A stretch of DNA of 64,000 bases from Nocardia spumae (GCF_020733635.1 NZ_JAJFZL010000001.1:1922001-1986000), one strand, 5' to 3'. Positions 10,091 through 18,705 are shown, counted from the stretch's first letter. The notes: generated from the sequence alone by a model not told the origin. Translations and numbers: made by a program.

Positions 10091-10516
10091 ATGACCATCC
10101 TCGGTATCGGCTTGGATCTGGTGACCATCTCCGAATTCGCCGAACAGCTCGAACGGGCCGGAACCACCATGCTCCGGGAGAGTTTCACCGCGGGTGAGCG
10201 GCGTTACTGCCAGAGCAAGGGCACCGATCCGGCACGCAGTTTCGCGGCCCGGTGGGCGGCCAAGGAGGCCGTGCTCAAAGCGTGGGCCTCCTCCCGGTTC
10301 GCCCGCCGCCCGCAGATCGGTGACAACCCGTATCCGCTCATCGAGGTGGTGAACGACGCCTGGGGCCGCCCCAGCATCAAATTGCACGGGCTGGCAGCCG
10401 AATTCCTGCCTCGGGTGCGGGTGCACCTGTCGATCACGCACGACGGCGATATGGCGGCCGCGATGGTCGTCCTCGAGGATCCGGGCGAACTGGCGGATCT
10501 GATCGAAAACCCCTGA
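10091..10516 (+). CDS. acpS: Holo-[acyl-carrier-protein] synthase
   Basis: Transfers 4'-phosphopantetheine from CoA to the carrier serine, here most obviously that of the FAS-I encoded just upstream. The 141-residue protein opens with the AcpS signature GIGLDLV (Asp9, Mg ligand). The second signature is FAARWAAKEAVLKAW (Lys58, Glu59). The ATG at 10091 is the only start that keeps the first strand and Asp9. The fas-acpS order is the usual arrangement in mycolata, and the 89-bp gap allows co-transcription. Length is normal for a group I phosphopantetheinyl transferase. Confidence 0.96.
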   Translation: MTILGIGLDLVTISEFAEQLERAGTTMLRESFTAGERRYCQSKGTDPARSFAARWAAKEAVLKAWASSRFARRPQIGDNPYPLIEVVNDAWGRPSIKLHGLAAEFLPRVRVHLSITHDGDMAAAMVVLEDPGELADLIENP

Positions 10517-10561
10517 TCCACAAACTGTCGGAGCGATCCGCGGCGACTGCCGCCGCTCCTG

Positions 10562-10616
10562 CGAAGGCCGGAACCGGCGGCGTCACGCTCACGCGTCGTA
10601 TCGGTTCCGGCCTTCG
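10562..10616. terminator. Hairpin terminator after acpS
   Basis: A 14-bp perfect inverted repeat (CGAAGGCCGGAACC at 10562-10575, complement at 10603-10616) encloses a 27-nt loop. It lies 46 bp past acpS, in the gap between convergent acpS and the TetR gene. No T-tract follows. Confidence 0.6.
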
Positions 10617-10643
10617 TCGGAACGACGGCAGTAGTGCGGCAAC

Positions 10644-10700
10644 GGAATTACGCGACGATGGAATTACGCGACGATGGAATTACGCGACGATGGAATCACC
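10644..10700. repeat. Tandem 16-bp repeat, three copies plus a partial
   Basis: The unit GGAATTACGCGACGAT is repeated exactly at 10644, 10660 and 10676, followed by a decayed GGAATCACC at 10692. It sits in the convergent gap between acpS and the TetR gene and looks like a slippage-prone microsatellite of no evident function. Confidence 0.85.
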
Positions 10701-10732
10701 CGGAAACGGATCCGGGGGCCGGCGACCGGAAC

Positions 10733-11362
10733 TCAGGCCGTGGTATCGCGCTGCCCGGTGCGTGATTCCTTCTCCGCGATCAGCAGATACGCCACCATGA
10801 GTCGCTTGAGTTCGGCGACGGCCGCCTCGTGGCTGAGCCCGTCCTGCACCGAGAAGTTGAGCATCGAATAGACCACGTGCACCAGCACCTGGGCCATCAT
10901 CGAGCGCCGCACCCGTGGCGTACGCGGCATCAGCGGGCGCAGCATCTGCTGCACCGCCTCGGCGAATTCCTTCTCGTGGATGGCGCCGGTGGCACGCGTG
11001 GACGGCGTCGATTGCATCGCCAGCCAGACCTCGCGCCGCGAGGGATCGGTCATCCACAACTCGGCGAGATGATCGACGAGTTTGTTCATGTGCCGCAGCC
11101 AGTCCATCGACGGGATCTCGCCGTGGAAGTCGGCCAGCTCCTGGGATACGGCCACCAAGTCTTGCCGATTGAGCTCGCAGACGATGACGTACTTGTTGGC
11201 GAAGAACTGGTACAGCGTGCCGATCGGGACCTCCGCGCGGGCGGCGACCTCCTCGCAGGTGAACGACTCGAATCCCACCTCGACCAGCAGCTCCCGCGAC
11301 GACTGCAGGAGTGCGTCGAACTTGCGTTTACTGCGTTCCTGGGTGGGCCGACGGCGGGGCAT
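10733..11362 (-). CDS. TetR/AcrR family transcriptional regulator
   Basis: A 209-residue regulator. The N-terminal helix-turn-helix runs over about residues 10-60, with the motif FTCEEVAARAEVPIGTLYQFF followed by NKY, as in TetR repressors. The rest is an all-helical ligand/dimer domain. The ATG at 11362 has AGGAG only 3 nt upstream, so spacing is tight. The frame stays open far upstream, and an earlier GTG (sequence VVEARTAPRSNRR) cannot be excluded. It lies next to fas-acpS but converges on them and is not recognisably FasR. The ligand and targets are unknown; autoregulation of its own 313-bp upstream region is likely. Confidence 0.9.
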   Translation of the reverse strand: MPRRRPTQERSKRKFDALLQSSRELLVEVGFESFTCEEVAARAEVPIGTLYQFFANKYVIVCELNRQDLVAVSQELADFHGEIPSMDWLRHMNKLVDHLAELWMTDPSRREVWLAMQSTPSTRATGAIHEKEFAEAVQQMLRPLMPRTPRVRRSMMAQVLVHVVYSMLNFSVQDGLSHEAAVAELKRLMVAYLLIAEKESRTGQRDTTA

Positions 11363-11675
11363 CAACTCCTGTGGGTCGTCCTGCAACTCCAACGCCGGGT
11401 CAGGACGTCGGTTCGACCTCGGTGCCGTGCGCGCTTCCACCACATCCACCAGGCTAGCGGTAGCGACACGCGGAAGACACACGACAGGGAGGTCGGTGTT
11501 CGCGATTCGGTTCGATTCATAACCCATCCAAGCCGAATGTGGTGACGAACACATACCGAGTAGATCTACATCGGCGGGGGCCTGTCGGTATTCGATCGGT
11601 CCCGCTGCGGCGTTGAACCGCTGCTCGGTGCGGCTTCTCCGGCGCGGTTCCTGCACACGGAAGGCTTGATCTCTG
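11363..11675. other. Divergent intergenic region
   Basis: The 313 bp between the TetR start and the start of the next plus-strand gene must hold both promoters. Apart from the open upstream frame of the TetR gene, no gene or clear operator palindrome was seen. Confidence 0.5.
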
Positions 11676-12971
11676 GTGGTTCGACCTGTGGTGACTCTCG
11701 GTGCTTCGATCGCTCGCGACCGAGTGGACGCGGTGGCATTGCGCGGCGGCAACGGCAAATTGACCGATCGAGTGCTCGCGCACCGCTGGACGGAACTGGG
11801 TGCGGCACCGGCCGCCGGGCTGCCGGGTTTGGTCGAGTCGCTGCTCGACGGACTCGCCGCGGATATCGGGCTGATTTTCGAGATCGCCGGTGCCGCTGTC
11901 ACGTATCGGGAGGCCGCCGGCCGTCGCGCGGTCGTGACGGGACTGGCCGCGGGGCCGTGGTACGAGGCGTCGCTGGTGTCGGCCAAGTCGGCGCACCTCG
12001 CGCTGGCCCGGGCGATGACCTGGGCGAGCGAATTCGACTATCTCCTGGTCTGCGAGCTCACCCCGGGATATCAAGGCTTCTCGCTCATTTCACCGCATCG
12101 CGACCGCGTCGTCGCGGCCACGTCCACCGCCGCCGGATTCGTCTCCGAGGATTCGATCCGGCCCGGCATCGCCGCGGCATGGGATCAACTCGATGTGGCG
12201 GGGGTGCGGCCCAGTGCGGTCGTCGTGATCGGTTCGGCCGCCGCCGATCCCGCGGTGTCGGCCACCCTCTCGGCGGGTTTCAACGCGCCGGTGATTCCGT
12301 GCTCGGTCGCGGCGGCCGGTTCCGCGATCGGTTCGGCGCTGGTGGTGCAGCCGGAGGCTTATGTCGCCGCGCCGAGCGAACGCGCACGGATATCTCGCAA
12401 TACGGTCGCGGTGGCTGCCGCCGCGAGTGTGCTGGCCGGTGGTCTGACCATCGGTGGCATCTATGAGTTCACCGACCATCCGCGCTCGGATGCCACCACC
12501 CGGCTGGCCGACGCGCGCGCCGCCCAGCAGAACCGGGGGCCGCGACACGCCCGCCCGGAACCGTCGTTGCCCGCACCGGATTCGGTTCCGGAACTACCGG
12601 TCGAGGGTGCACCGATCGATGGCGTCCCGGGCCCGCGGCACGCGGCTCCCGATGGTTCCCCGGGTTTCGATCCGACATCGGCGAACTGGGGGCCGAGCGG
12701 ATCCTCCCGGCTGGGTTTGCTCGGATCGGATCAGGGCGGTGATACCAAACGCCTGGTGAAAGAAGCCCCGGATGCGGATTCGGCACAGCAGCAACAGAAG
12801 TCGGTGGTTCCGGCTCCCACCGAACCGGTCGGCGCTCCGGACGGCTCGCTGCTGTTCCCCGGCGAGACCGCACCACCGCAGGTCGGTACCGACGAATTCA
12901 ACGAGTGGTGGGACAACCACTGGCGGCTCACCCTGCGGTGGGTGATCGCGATGATGCCCGCGCGCGACTGA
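11676..12971 (+). CDS. Membrane-anchored protein with DUF7159-like N-terminus
   Basis: Function unknown. The 431-residue product has an N-terminal globular region (about 1-235). It begins VTLGASIARDRVDAVAL and contains strand-glycine patterns such as VVVIGSAAADP, reminiscent of an actin/Hsp70-like ATPase fold and of the DUF7159 proteins of Nocardia and Mycobacterium. One hydrophobic segment lies at about 244-266 (VAVAAAASVLAGGLTIGGIY). A roughly 150-residue Pro/Gly-rich, probably extracytoplasmic region follows and ends in a Trp-rich tail (EFNEWWDNHWRLTLRW). The GTG at 11676 is used; a second GTG four codons later is possible. The family assignment is by resemblance only. Confidence 0.75.
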   Translation: MVRPVVTLGASIARDRVDAVALRGGNGKLTDRVLAHRWTELGAAPAAGLPGLVESLLDGLAADIGLIFEIAGAAVTYREAAGRRAVVTGLAAGPWYEASLVSAKSAHLALARAMTWASEFDYLLVCELTPGYQGFSLISPHRDRVVAATSTAAGFVSEDSIRPGIAAAWDQLDVAGVRPSAVVVIGSAAADPAVSATLSAGFNAPVIPCSVAAAGSAIGSALVVQPEAYVAAPSERARISRNTVAVAAAASVLAGGLTIGGIYEFTDHPRSDATTRLADARAAQQNRGPRHARPEPSLPAPDSVPELPVEGAPIDGVPGPRHAAPDGSPGFDPTSANWGPSGSSRLGLLGSDQGGDTKRLVKEAPDADSAQQQQKSVVPAPTEPVGAPDGSLLFPGETAPPQVGTDEFNEWWDNHWRLTLRWVIAMMPARD

Positions 12972-13052
12972 GCACGTCGTTCGATGCCGAGGGCCCCGGG
13001 ACGTCGATCGTCCTCGGGGCCCTCGTGCGTGTCCGTACACCGGACGTAGCCG

Positions 13053-13601
13053 CTACACGGACAGATCGCGCCGCAGCTTCGCCACATGCCCGGTGGCGCG
13101 CACGTTGTACTGTGCGACCTGGATCGTGCCCTGCTCATCGACGAGGAAGGTGGAGCGGATCACGCCCGTGATGCGCTTGCCGTACATCGTCTTCTCGCCG
13201 TAGGCGCCCCACGCCCGCAGGACCTCGCGATCGGGGTCCGACAGCAGCGGGAACGTCAGGCCCTCGTTGTCCCGGAATTTAGCGAGTTTCGCCGGCTTGT
13301 CCGGGGATATTCCGACGACGTCGAGACCGGCCTCGTTCAGTTCGGCGAGGTTGTCGCGGAAGTCGCAGGCCTGTTTGGTGCAGCCGGGGGTACTGGCGGC
13401 GGGGTAGAAATACACGATCACCTTGCGGCCGCGGTAGTCCGATAGCGACACCGGTTTACCGTCGGCGTCCGGCAAGGTGAAATCCGGCGCGGGGTCGCCG
13501 GGGCCGAGTCGTTGGGCGGCCGACGGGGTGCCCTCGGTGGTTGCGCGGGCTGTCGCCTCCGGGCCCTTCGCCTCGGCCGCCGGTCGTTGGTTGTCGGTCA
13601 T
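13053..13601 (-). CDS. bcp: Thioredoxin-dependent peroxiredoxin (Bcp/PrxQ)
   Basis: Cytoplasmic thiol peroxidase reducing hydrogen and organic peroxides. It has a thioredoxin fold with [21 protein letters not shown] leading into [18 protein letters not shown]. The peroxidatic Cys74 and resolving Cys79 are separated by four residues, the two-cysteine Bcp layout. At 182 residues it is longer than the usual ~157 because of a 25-30 residue polar Ala/Glu/Thr-rich N-terminal extension. The ATG at 13601 lacks a good Shine-Dalgarno but is the only Met before the domain; an in-frame upstream start adds 14 residues and looks less likely. It is divergent from the DUF3618 gene, as in M. tuberculosis. Confidence 0.94.
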   Translation of the reverse strand: MTDNQRPAAEAKGPEATARATTEGTPSAAQRLGPGDPAPDFTLPDADGKPVSLSDYRGRKVIVYFYPAASTPGCTKQACDFRDNLAELNEAGLDVVGISPDKPAKLAKFRDNEGLTFPLLSDPDREVLRAWGAYGEKTMYGKRITGVIRSTFLVDEQGTIQVAQYNVRATGHVAKLRRDLSV

Positions 13602-13721
13602 GTCCAGCACGGTAGCCCACGGATGTGACAGGGGACGTGACATCGGTGGCGGCGGATAGACTCGACGCCCAGCGACCTACATGTACGACAGACCTACACG
13701 AACGACAACAGGAGACACAAC

Positions 13722-13946
13722 GTGGCGAGGGATACCGAGCACATCGAGCGGGAGATCGAAGCCGCGCGTAACCGGCTCGCGAGCACACTCGACGAGCTCG
13801 CGGTACGGGCCGACCCGCAGCGGATCGCCGGCAACACCAAGCAGGCGGTCCTGGCGAAGGTGAACGAGCCCAAGGTGAAGTACAGCCTGATCGGCGCGGG
13901 CGCCTTCGTCGGTGTGCTGGTGCTGATCAAGATCTTCCGCCGCTGA
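13722..13946 (+). CDS. DUF3618 small membrane protein
   Basis: A 74-residue protein. The N-terminal amphipathic helix (DTEHIEREIEAARNRLASTLDELAVRADPQR) is the DUF3618 signature. One C-terminal transmembrane segment (about 52-70, SLIGAGAFVGVLVLIKIF) ends in RR. The GTG start at 13722 follows AGGAG by 8 nt. It looks like a cytoplasm-facing single-pass protein of unknown role. The M. tuberculosis counterpart (Rv2520c, from memory) is also next to bcp. Confidence 0.92.
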   Translation: MARDTEHIEREIEAARNRLASTLDELAVRADPQRIAGNTKQAVLAKVNEPKVKYSLIGAGAFVGVLVLIKIFRR

Positions 13947-13959
13947 GGCCGTAGAAACG

Positions 13960-13996
13960 ACGGAACCCGGTGTGACACTGTCACACCGGGTTCCGT
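13960..13996. terminator. Strong bidirectional terminator
   Basis: A 16-bp stem (13960-13975 with 13981-13996, core GGAACCCGGTGTGA) closes a 5-nt loop CACTG. It sits 13 bp past the DUF3618 stop and 14 bp past the stop of the convergent Excalibur gene, so it can serve both. Confidence 0.85.
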
Positions 13997-14009
13997 TCGT
14001 TATCGCCGA

Positions 14010-14324
14010 TCAGACGGTCGGGCAGGCCATACCGGTGCCGTCGGGGTCCAGGTGCGGCGAGTAGCCGGGCTCACCGCGGAACAGCGGGGCACGGCCCGCG
14101 GCACGGGCCTCGTCACAGTTCTTGAACGTGCCGTCCGCCGAACCGGTCTGCGTCAGACCCGATGACCCAGTGGCGCCGATGGCGTCATCGATACCCGACG
14201 ATCCCGTGCCGGCCGAGCCGGAGGGGATGAACCCATCGGCCGATGCCGGCGCGGAGAGGACGATCGGGGCGGCCAGGGTGATCAAGCCCGTGCCGGCGGT
14301 CACGTAAAGCCTGCGAACGTTCAT
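14010..14324 (-). CDS. Secreted Excalibur calcium-binding domain protein
   Basis: A 104-residue secreted protein. A Sec signal peptide covers about residues 1-29 (LYVTAGTGLITLAAPIVLSAPASA, cleavage after ASA), followed by a low-complexity Gly/Ser/Thr linker. The C-terminal Excalibur domain (about 67-104) reads FKNCDEARAAGRAPLFRGEPGYSPHLDPDGTGMAC, with the conserved NC...A.G..P...G..GY...LD.DGDG.AC layout and two cysteines. Excalibur domains resemble a Ca-binding loop (DPDGTG) and occur in surface proteins. The role is unknown. The ATG at 14324 is the natural start for the signal peptide. Confidence 0.9.
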   Translation of the reverse strand: MNVRRLYVTAGTGLITLAAPIVLSAPASADGFIPSGSAGTGSSGIDDAIGATGSSGLTQTGSADGTFKNCDEARAAGRAPLFRGEPGYSPHLDPDGTGMACPTV

Positions 14325-14452
14325 GTATTCCTCGATGTCAGCTGCGGTTGATACAACGGGCCGGCCGCACTCCCCGCAGTGGAGGGCCGGGAACCGCCGA
14401 GTCTACTGTTCTGATGGCGGCCGTCGTTGTCAACCGGGCGTCCGAGAGCCGC

Positions 14453-15430
14453 TTACTCGCCCAAGCGCTTACCCGTCATATGTTCTGCGGGAATATGTCC
14501 CATTCTTCCGGCTTCGAAATCCGTTACGGCATCGATGATTTCCTGTCGGGTGTTCATGACGAACGGTCCGTACTGCACCACGGGCTCGCGGATCGGGGCG
14601 CCACCGAGCAGTAGCACCTCGAGTTGGCCCGTGGGGCCGTCCTGGTGCGCGTCGGCGGTGACCGCGATGGCCTCACCGTGGCCGAGCACCGCCAGTTGTC
14701 CCTCCGCCAGCGGACGCCCTTCGTCGCCGACGGTGCCGCTGCCGGCGAGGACGTAGACCATACCGGTGAACTCCTGCGGCCACGGGGTCTCCAGGCGGGC
14801 GCCGGGGCTGATCGAGGCGTGGGCGTACGCGATCGGGGTGTAGGTCGAACCCGGACCCTCGAAACCGCCGACCGCACCGGCGATGATGCGGACCAGCGCG
14901 CCACCGTCGTGGGAGGTGACGAGTTTCAGTTCGCTCGCGCGCAGATCCTGATAGCGCGGATCGGCCATCTTCAGCGATCGTGGCAGGTTGACCCACAGTT
15001 GCACACCGTGGAAGACCCCGCCGGAGATCACCAGGTCCTCGGCCGGCAGTTCGTCGTGCAGGATGCCCGAGCCCGCGGTCATCCACTGGGTATCGCCCTC
15101 GGAGATGGTTCCGCCGCCGCCGTTGGAATCGTGATGGACCATGGTGCCGTCGATCATGTATGTGACGGTTTCGAAGCCGCGGTGCGGATGCCACGGTGCG
15201 CCCTTGGCCTCGTACGGCTCGTAGGCGACCGGTCCCATGTGATCGAGCAGGATGAACGGATCGGCGGTGCGCACGTCGAGGCTGGGGAAGGGGCGCCGGA
15301 CCTGGAAGCCCGCTCCCTCGAGTTGTTTGTGCGCGGTGGTGATGGTGCGCACCGGGCCCTGCCGCATCGTCGCCTCGGGGCGCGGCAGCCGCGGTAGCAC
15401 CAGGATGTCGTCGACGGTGATCGCTGGCAT
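14453..15430 (-). CDS. Pirin family protein
   Basis: A double-cupin protein of 325 residues. The N-terminal cupin carries the pirin metal set: His81 and His83 in HPHRGFETVTY, then His125 and Glu127 in ILHDE. The C-terminal pirin domain (about 190-320) contains EFTGMVYVLAGSGTV. Bacterial pirins are iron cupins with quercetinase-like or regulatory roles; the substrate here is unknown. The ATG at 15430 has GAGGAGG just upstream. The gene is divergent from the MarR gene across only 59 bp, so the MarR protein is the obvious candidate regulator. Confidence 0.95.
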   Translation of the reverse strand: MPAITVDDILVLPRLPRPEATMRQGPVRTITTAHKQLEGAGFQVRRPFPSLDVRTADPFILLDHMGPVAYEPYEAKGAPWHPHRGFETVTYMIDGTMVHHDSNGGGGTISEGDTQWMTAGSGILHDELPAEDLVISGGVFHGVQLWVNLPRSLKMADPRYQDLRASELKLVTSHDGGALVRIIAGAVGGFEGPGSTYTPIAYAHASISPGARLETPWPQEFTGMVYVLAGSGTVGDEGRPLAEGQLAVLGHGEAIAVTADAHQDGPTGQLEVLLLGGAPIREPVVQYGPFVMNTRQEIIDAVTDFEAGRMGHIPAEHMTGKRLGE

Positions 15431-15489
15431 GGTGTCCTCCTCGGGCTGGTGGTGTCCATGTCAACCAATAGCTCGGTAGGATCATTCCC

Positions 15490-15951
15490 ATGGTGCGATG
15501 GCTCGACGAACAGGAGCAGCAGACCTGGTCCGCGTTTATCCGGCTGCGTCAGCGCCTCGATGCCGCGATGGCTGCCGGGCTGGCGCGGGACGGCCTGTCG
15601 GTTCCCGATTACGAGGTCCTGGTCGCACTGTCCGCGGCGCCGGACGGACAACTACGTGCCCGCGATCTCGGTGCGCAGATCTGCTGGGACAAGAGCCGGC
15701 TGTCGAAACATCTGGCCCGGATGGATGCCCGCGGTTTGGTGCGGCGTAGTCCCGCCGCCGACGATGCGCGGGGACGGCTGGTCTGCCTGACCGAAGCCGG
15801 TCGCCGGGCGCTCGAACACGCCGCACCACATCACGTCGACTTGGTGCGGCGGCTGTTCGTCGATCGGCTCAGCGATGCCGAGGCCGCCGTGGTGCGTTCC
15901 CTGGCGGCCAAGGTCACCGACGAGATCGAGCGCGACACCGGCCTGGTCTGA
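15490..15951 (+). CDS. MarR family transcriptional regulator
   Basis: A 153-residue winged-helix regulator. The recognition region reads LRARDLGAQICWDKSRLSKHLARMDARGLV, followed by the wing RRSPAADDARGRLVCLTEAG, both typical of MarR. Flanking helices form the dimer interface. Divergent placement 59 bp from the pirin gene suggests it represses that gene and itself; the ligand is unknown. It ends 4 bp before the convergent crotonase stop, leaving no room for a separate terminator. Confidence 0.93.
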   Translation: MVRWLDEQEQQTWSAFIRLRQRLDAAMAAGLARDGLSVPDYEVLVALSAAPDGQLRARDLGAQICWDKSRLSKHLARMDARGLVRRSPAADDARGRLVCLTEAGRRALEHAAPHHVDLVRRLFVDRLSDAEAAVVRSLAAKVTDEIERDTGLV

Positions 15952-15955
15952 GAGC

Positions 15956-16984
15956 TCAGTCTTCGCTCGCCGGGGACCCGGCTCGTTTCCAGTCGCCGAA
16001 CGGCTCGTCGCGTTCGCGCACCGCCTGCCGGAAACCGGCGGCGGCCGAACGCATTTGGAAGGAATAACCCTCGCGGGTATGGCGGGAGACGCCGTCGAAG
16101 ACGGTACTCACCATGCCGGAAGTGGCGACGCCCTGGGCCAGCAGTGCGCTGTTGAGCGCCAGTTTCGCCATAATCAGCTGGTTGATCGGCACACGCGTAA
16201 TCCGTTGCAGCAGTTGTTCGGTGCGATCGTCGAGTTCATCGGCCGGACAGGACTCCACCGCCAGGCCCCATTTCTCCGCCTGGGTGCCGCTGAGGCAGTC
16301 GCCGGTGAACAGCAGGCGTTTGGCGCGCTGATCCCCGAGCCGGTGCGCCCACATACCCGCCGCCGGAATGCCCCACACCCGGGTGGGCGGATAGCCGATC
16401 TTGGTGTCGTCGGCGCAGATGATCTGATCGCAGAACAGCGCGATATCGGTGCCGCCCGCGATCGCGAAGCCGTGCAGTTTGGCGACCGTCGGTTTGTCGG
16501 CGTGCAACAGGCTGGAGAAGCCGCGGTTGAATCGGCTCATCATCTGGTAGTCGACCATGGGATCCCACGTGGCCCACGGGTTGTGATTGCGGGCCTGCAC
16601 GACCGGGTCGAGGACGGTACCGGTCGTGGGCTGGGTGGAGCCGGTGGCGGCGAAACCGTTCTCGGCGAAGATCGACAGGTCGTATCCTCCACAGAACCCC
16701 TTGCCGCGTCCGGAGATCACCATGACGTGTACGCGGGGATCGACGTCGGCCCGTTCCACCGCGTGCGCGATCTCGATCGGGGTGTCGGCGGTGATCGCAT
16801 TGCCTTGTTCGGGCCGGTTGAACGTGATGCGGGCGATTCGGCCGGTGACCTCGTAGGTGAGGGTGCGGTAGTCGGGACCGTCGTCGGGATCCGGGCGGTT
16901 GGCGAACAGGGAGTCCTCGCCGCTGATCAGGTCCTCACGCCAGGCGGCCGGTCGAGTGCCGGAGTGATTGTCGTATTCGGTCAT
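15956..16984 (-). CDS. Enoyl-CoA hydratase/isomerase (crotonase family)
   Basis: A crotonase-fold acyl-CoA enzyme of 342 residues, longer than the usual ~260. It has a ~40-residue N-terminal extension and a ~30-residue insert after the first oxyanion-hole motif. Oxyanion-hole segments are GRGKGFCGGYDLS and HGFAIAGGTDIALFCD; RITFNRPEQGNAIT is the usual entry motif. The exact reaction (hydratase, isomerase or other) cannot be read from sequence. AGGAG lies about 12 nt before the ATG at 16984. A small gene 31 bp upstream on the same strand may be co-transcribed. Confidence 0.9.
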   Translation of the reverse strand: MTEYDNHSGTRPAAWREDLISGEDSLFANRPDPDDGPDYRTLTYEVTGRIARITFNRPEQGNAITADTPIEIAHAVERADVDPRVHVMVISGRGKGFCGGYDLSIFAENGFAATGSTQPTTGTVLDPVVQARNHNPWATWDPMVDYQMMSRFNRGFSSLLHADKPTVAKLHGFAIAGGTDIALFCDQIICADDTKIGYPPTRVWGIPAAGMWAHRLGDQRAKRLLFTGDCLSGTQAEKWGLAVESCPADELDDRTEQLLQRITRVPINQLIMAKLALNSALLAQGVATSGMVSTVFDGVSRHTREGYSFQMRSAAAGFRQAVRERDEPFGDWKRAGSPASED

Positions 16985-17015
16985 TCAAGAAGTGAACTCC
17001 TGTTCATTTCTTGCG

Positions 17016-17348
17016 TCAAGAGGGCGGGCCGCCGGTGAGCCACGGCGTCACCGGAGGCTTCACCCAGAGAATCTTCTCGTCGGTGAACTCGCGTTGTGCC
17101 GCGGGGTGATCCGGCTGTCGCGCGGCCCACGCGTCCTTCTCGTCGAGCAGTTCCGCCACCAGCGTCCAGGTCTCGTCGGTGCTGGGGGGATTGGTATCGG
17201 CGGCGCGGGCGAGTTTGCGTCGGGTCGCCGCGGGGATCGTCGACAGGTCGGCGCCGGAGATATCGCGCTGCCACAGATAGGCCGCCAGCCGTCGCGCCTT
17301 GTCGGCGCGTCCCTTACTGGCGTGGTCGGTATGTGCGTAGTCGGCCAT
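17016..17348 (-). CDS. Conserved hypothetical protein
   Basis: A 110-residue soluble, charged protein with no signal peptide or membrane segment. It has a helical N-terminus (HASKGRADKARRLAAYLWQRDISGADLSTI) and a Trp-rich second half (DETWTLVAELLDEKDAWAARQ, ILWVKPPVTPWLTGG). I do not recognise a family. It ends 31 bp before the crotonase start and probably shares its transcript. Codon use matches its neighbours, and no competing frame looks better. Confidence 0.7.
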   Translation of the reverse strand: MADYAHTDHASKGRADKARRLAAYLWQRDISGADLSTIPAATRRKLARAADTNPPSTDETWTLVAELLDEKDAWAARQPDHPAAQREFTDEKILWVKPPVTPWLTGGPPS

Positions 17349-17568
17349 GGTCGATTCCCGATCGCGAACGGTTGCCCCCGAGCCTAGTGCCCGGCGGTGG
17401 GCCCGGCGCCGTCCGCCCGCGCGGCGGCCGGACGCTCTCTGCTGGATGGAGCCGTCTCGATGGCAACCGTTGACTTCACGCTGAGTCGATCACTGGCGGA
17501 CCACGCCGCACAGCGTCACAATCCATGCGCACATGTGAATGTCTTTCTACTCCGACGGAGGCGCGATC

Positions 17569-18060
17569 ATGACGGTGACCGACGAGTACCTGGCCAACAA
17601 TGCCGAATACGCGGCCCAGTTCAGCGGCCCGCTGCCGCTGCCACCCAGCAAGCACGTCGCCGTGGTGGCATGTATGGACGCGCGGCTCGACGTCTATCGC
17701 ATCCTGGGCCTGCAGGAGGGCGAGGCGCATGTCATCCGCAATGCGGGCGGTGTGGTGACCGACGACGAGATCCGGTCGCTCGCCATCAGCCAGCGGCTGC
17801 TGGGCACGACCGAGATCATCCTGATCCATCACACCGACTGCGGCATGCTGACCTTCACCGACGACGACTTCAAACGCGGAATCCAGGACGAGGTAGGTAT
17901 CAAGCCCGGCTGGTCCGCCGAGGCGTTCGGTGATCTGGACGAGGATGTGCGCCAATCCATTCGGCGCATCGAGACCAGCCCGTTCGTCACGAAGACGACC
18001 TCGCTGCGCGGCTTCGTCTTCGACGTGGCCACCGGAAAACTCAACGAGGTGATTTCCTGA
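17569..18060 (+). CDS. canA: Beta-carbonic anhydrase
   Basis: Interconverts CO2 and bicarbonate in the cytoplasm. The 163-residue protein matches the small actinobacterial beta class typified by M. tuberculosis Rv1284. Zn ligands are Cys35 (ACMDARLD, with the Asp37-Arg39 dyad), His88 and Cys91 (HHTDCG). The ATG at 17569 was chosen over an upstream in-frame ATG because of the GGAGG Shine-Dalgarno just before it and the MTVTDEYLANN start shared with the family. It is monocistronic, with a 220-bp upstream region shared with a divergent gene. Confidence 0.95.
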   Translation: MTVTDEYLANNAEYAAQFSGPLPLPPSKHVAVVACMDARLDVYRILGLQEGEAHVIRNAGGVVTDDEIRSLAISQRLLGTTEIILIHHTDCGMLTFTDDDFKRGIQDEVGIKPGWSAEAFGDLDEDVRQSIRRIETSPFVTKTTSLRGFVFDVATGKLNEVIS

Positions 18061-18078
18061 GCCACGCCGAGCGCCCGG

Positions 18079-18300
18079 CTACAGGATCCACTCCCGCCGG
18101 TAGTCGGCGTGATCGGCCCAGCACAGTGCCACACAGCGCAACAACCGGTCCTGGCGACCTCGACCGGGTGGTAACTGCGCCATCGTGACGATCAGGCGCT
18201 TGGCCAGCACTTCGCGGCGCACACGCCCCCCGTCGACGGCCCGCACTGCCTGTTCATCCTCGCGCAACCGCGCATCGATGAAATCGATAATGCTCCCCAC
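18079..18300 (-). CDS. Short DUF6221-like protein
   Basis: About 73 residues. The start IIDFIDARLREDEQAVRA, the middle GGRVRREVLAKRLIV and the end CWADHADYRREW reproduce the beginning, core (D..RVLREVEAKR) and end (YADHPDYREEW) of DUF6221 proteins. The 20-50 residues normally between the first two blocks are missing. The GTG at 18300 has no clear Shine-Dalgarno. It overlaps the 3' end of the upstream membrane-protein gene by 47 nt in another frame. It may be a minimal family member or an internally deleted remnant; function is unknown. Confidence 0.55.
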   Translation of the reverse strand: MGSIIDFIDARLREDEQAVRAVDGGRVRREVLAKRLIVTMAQLPPGRGRQDRLLRCVALCWADHADYRREWIL

Positions 18301-18697
18301 ACGACACTTGGACGCAGCGGCCTCGCCCGTGGTTCCCGAGCGCGAAGTGCCGACGGCCTGATCGAGCCGGCGGCACTTCGCGGCATACCGCCACGATCCC
18401 GGCAACGATGAAGGCCGCGACGGCGACCAGATGGCAGAGCGTGCTGATTCCGGCGATATCGGCCTCGTTGTCGGTGATATCGGGCAGCGTCGCCGCGAAC
18501 GCGAGTAGCGACACACCCATCACCGTCGGCGCCGCCACCGCGACCCACCACGATCGTGGCCCGCCCCGGCTGAGGGCATACCCGCCGAACACCGTGCCGG
18601 CCACGGTCGCGAGTACGACCGTGAATCCGGCGGCCGCGACAACGCACTCCGATCCGCTCGCCGGTTCGCGGCCGGGGCTGTACGAGAGGGCGCGCAT
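18254..18697 (-). CDS. Small three-helix membrane protein
   Basis: A product of about 147 residues with three clear hydrophobic segments: AAGFTVVLATVAGTVFGGYAL (about 22-42), WWVAVAAPTVMGVSLLAFAATL (about 50-71) and LCHLVAVAAFIVAGIVAVC (about 85-103). The final ~45 residues (RRHFALGNHGRGRCVQVSCG...) look unlike a natural tail and overlap the DUF6221-like gene, so the true C-terminus may have been lost by frameshift. The ATG at 18697 is 8 bp from the divergent PucR gene, which implies overlapping promoters. No family recognised. Confidence 0.55.
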   Translation of the reverse strand: MRALSYSPGREPASGSECVVAAAGFTVVLATVAGTVFGGYALSRGGPRSWWVAVAAPTVMGVSLLAFAATLPDITDNEADIAGISTLCHLVAVAAFIVAGIVAVCREVPPARSGRRHFALGNHGRGRCVQVSCGEHYRFHRCAVARG

Positions 18698-18705
18698 TTG
18701 CCAGG

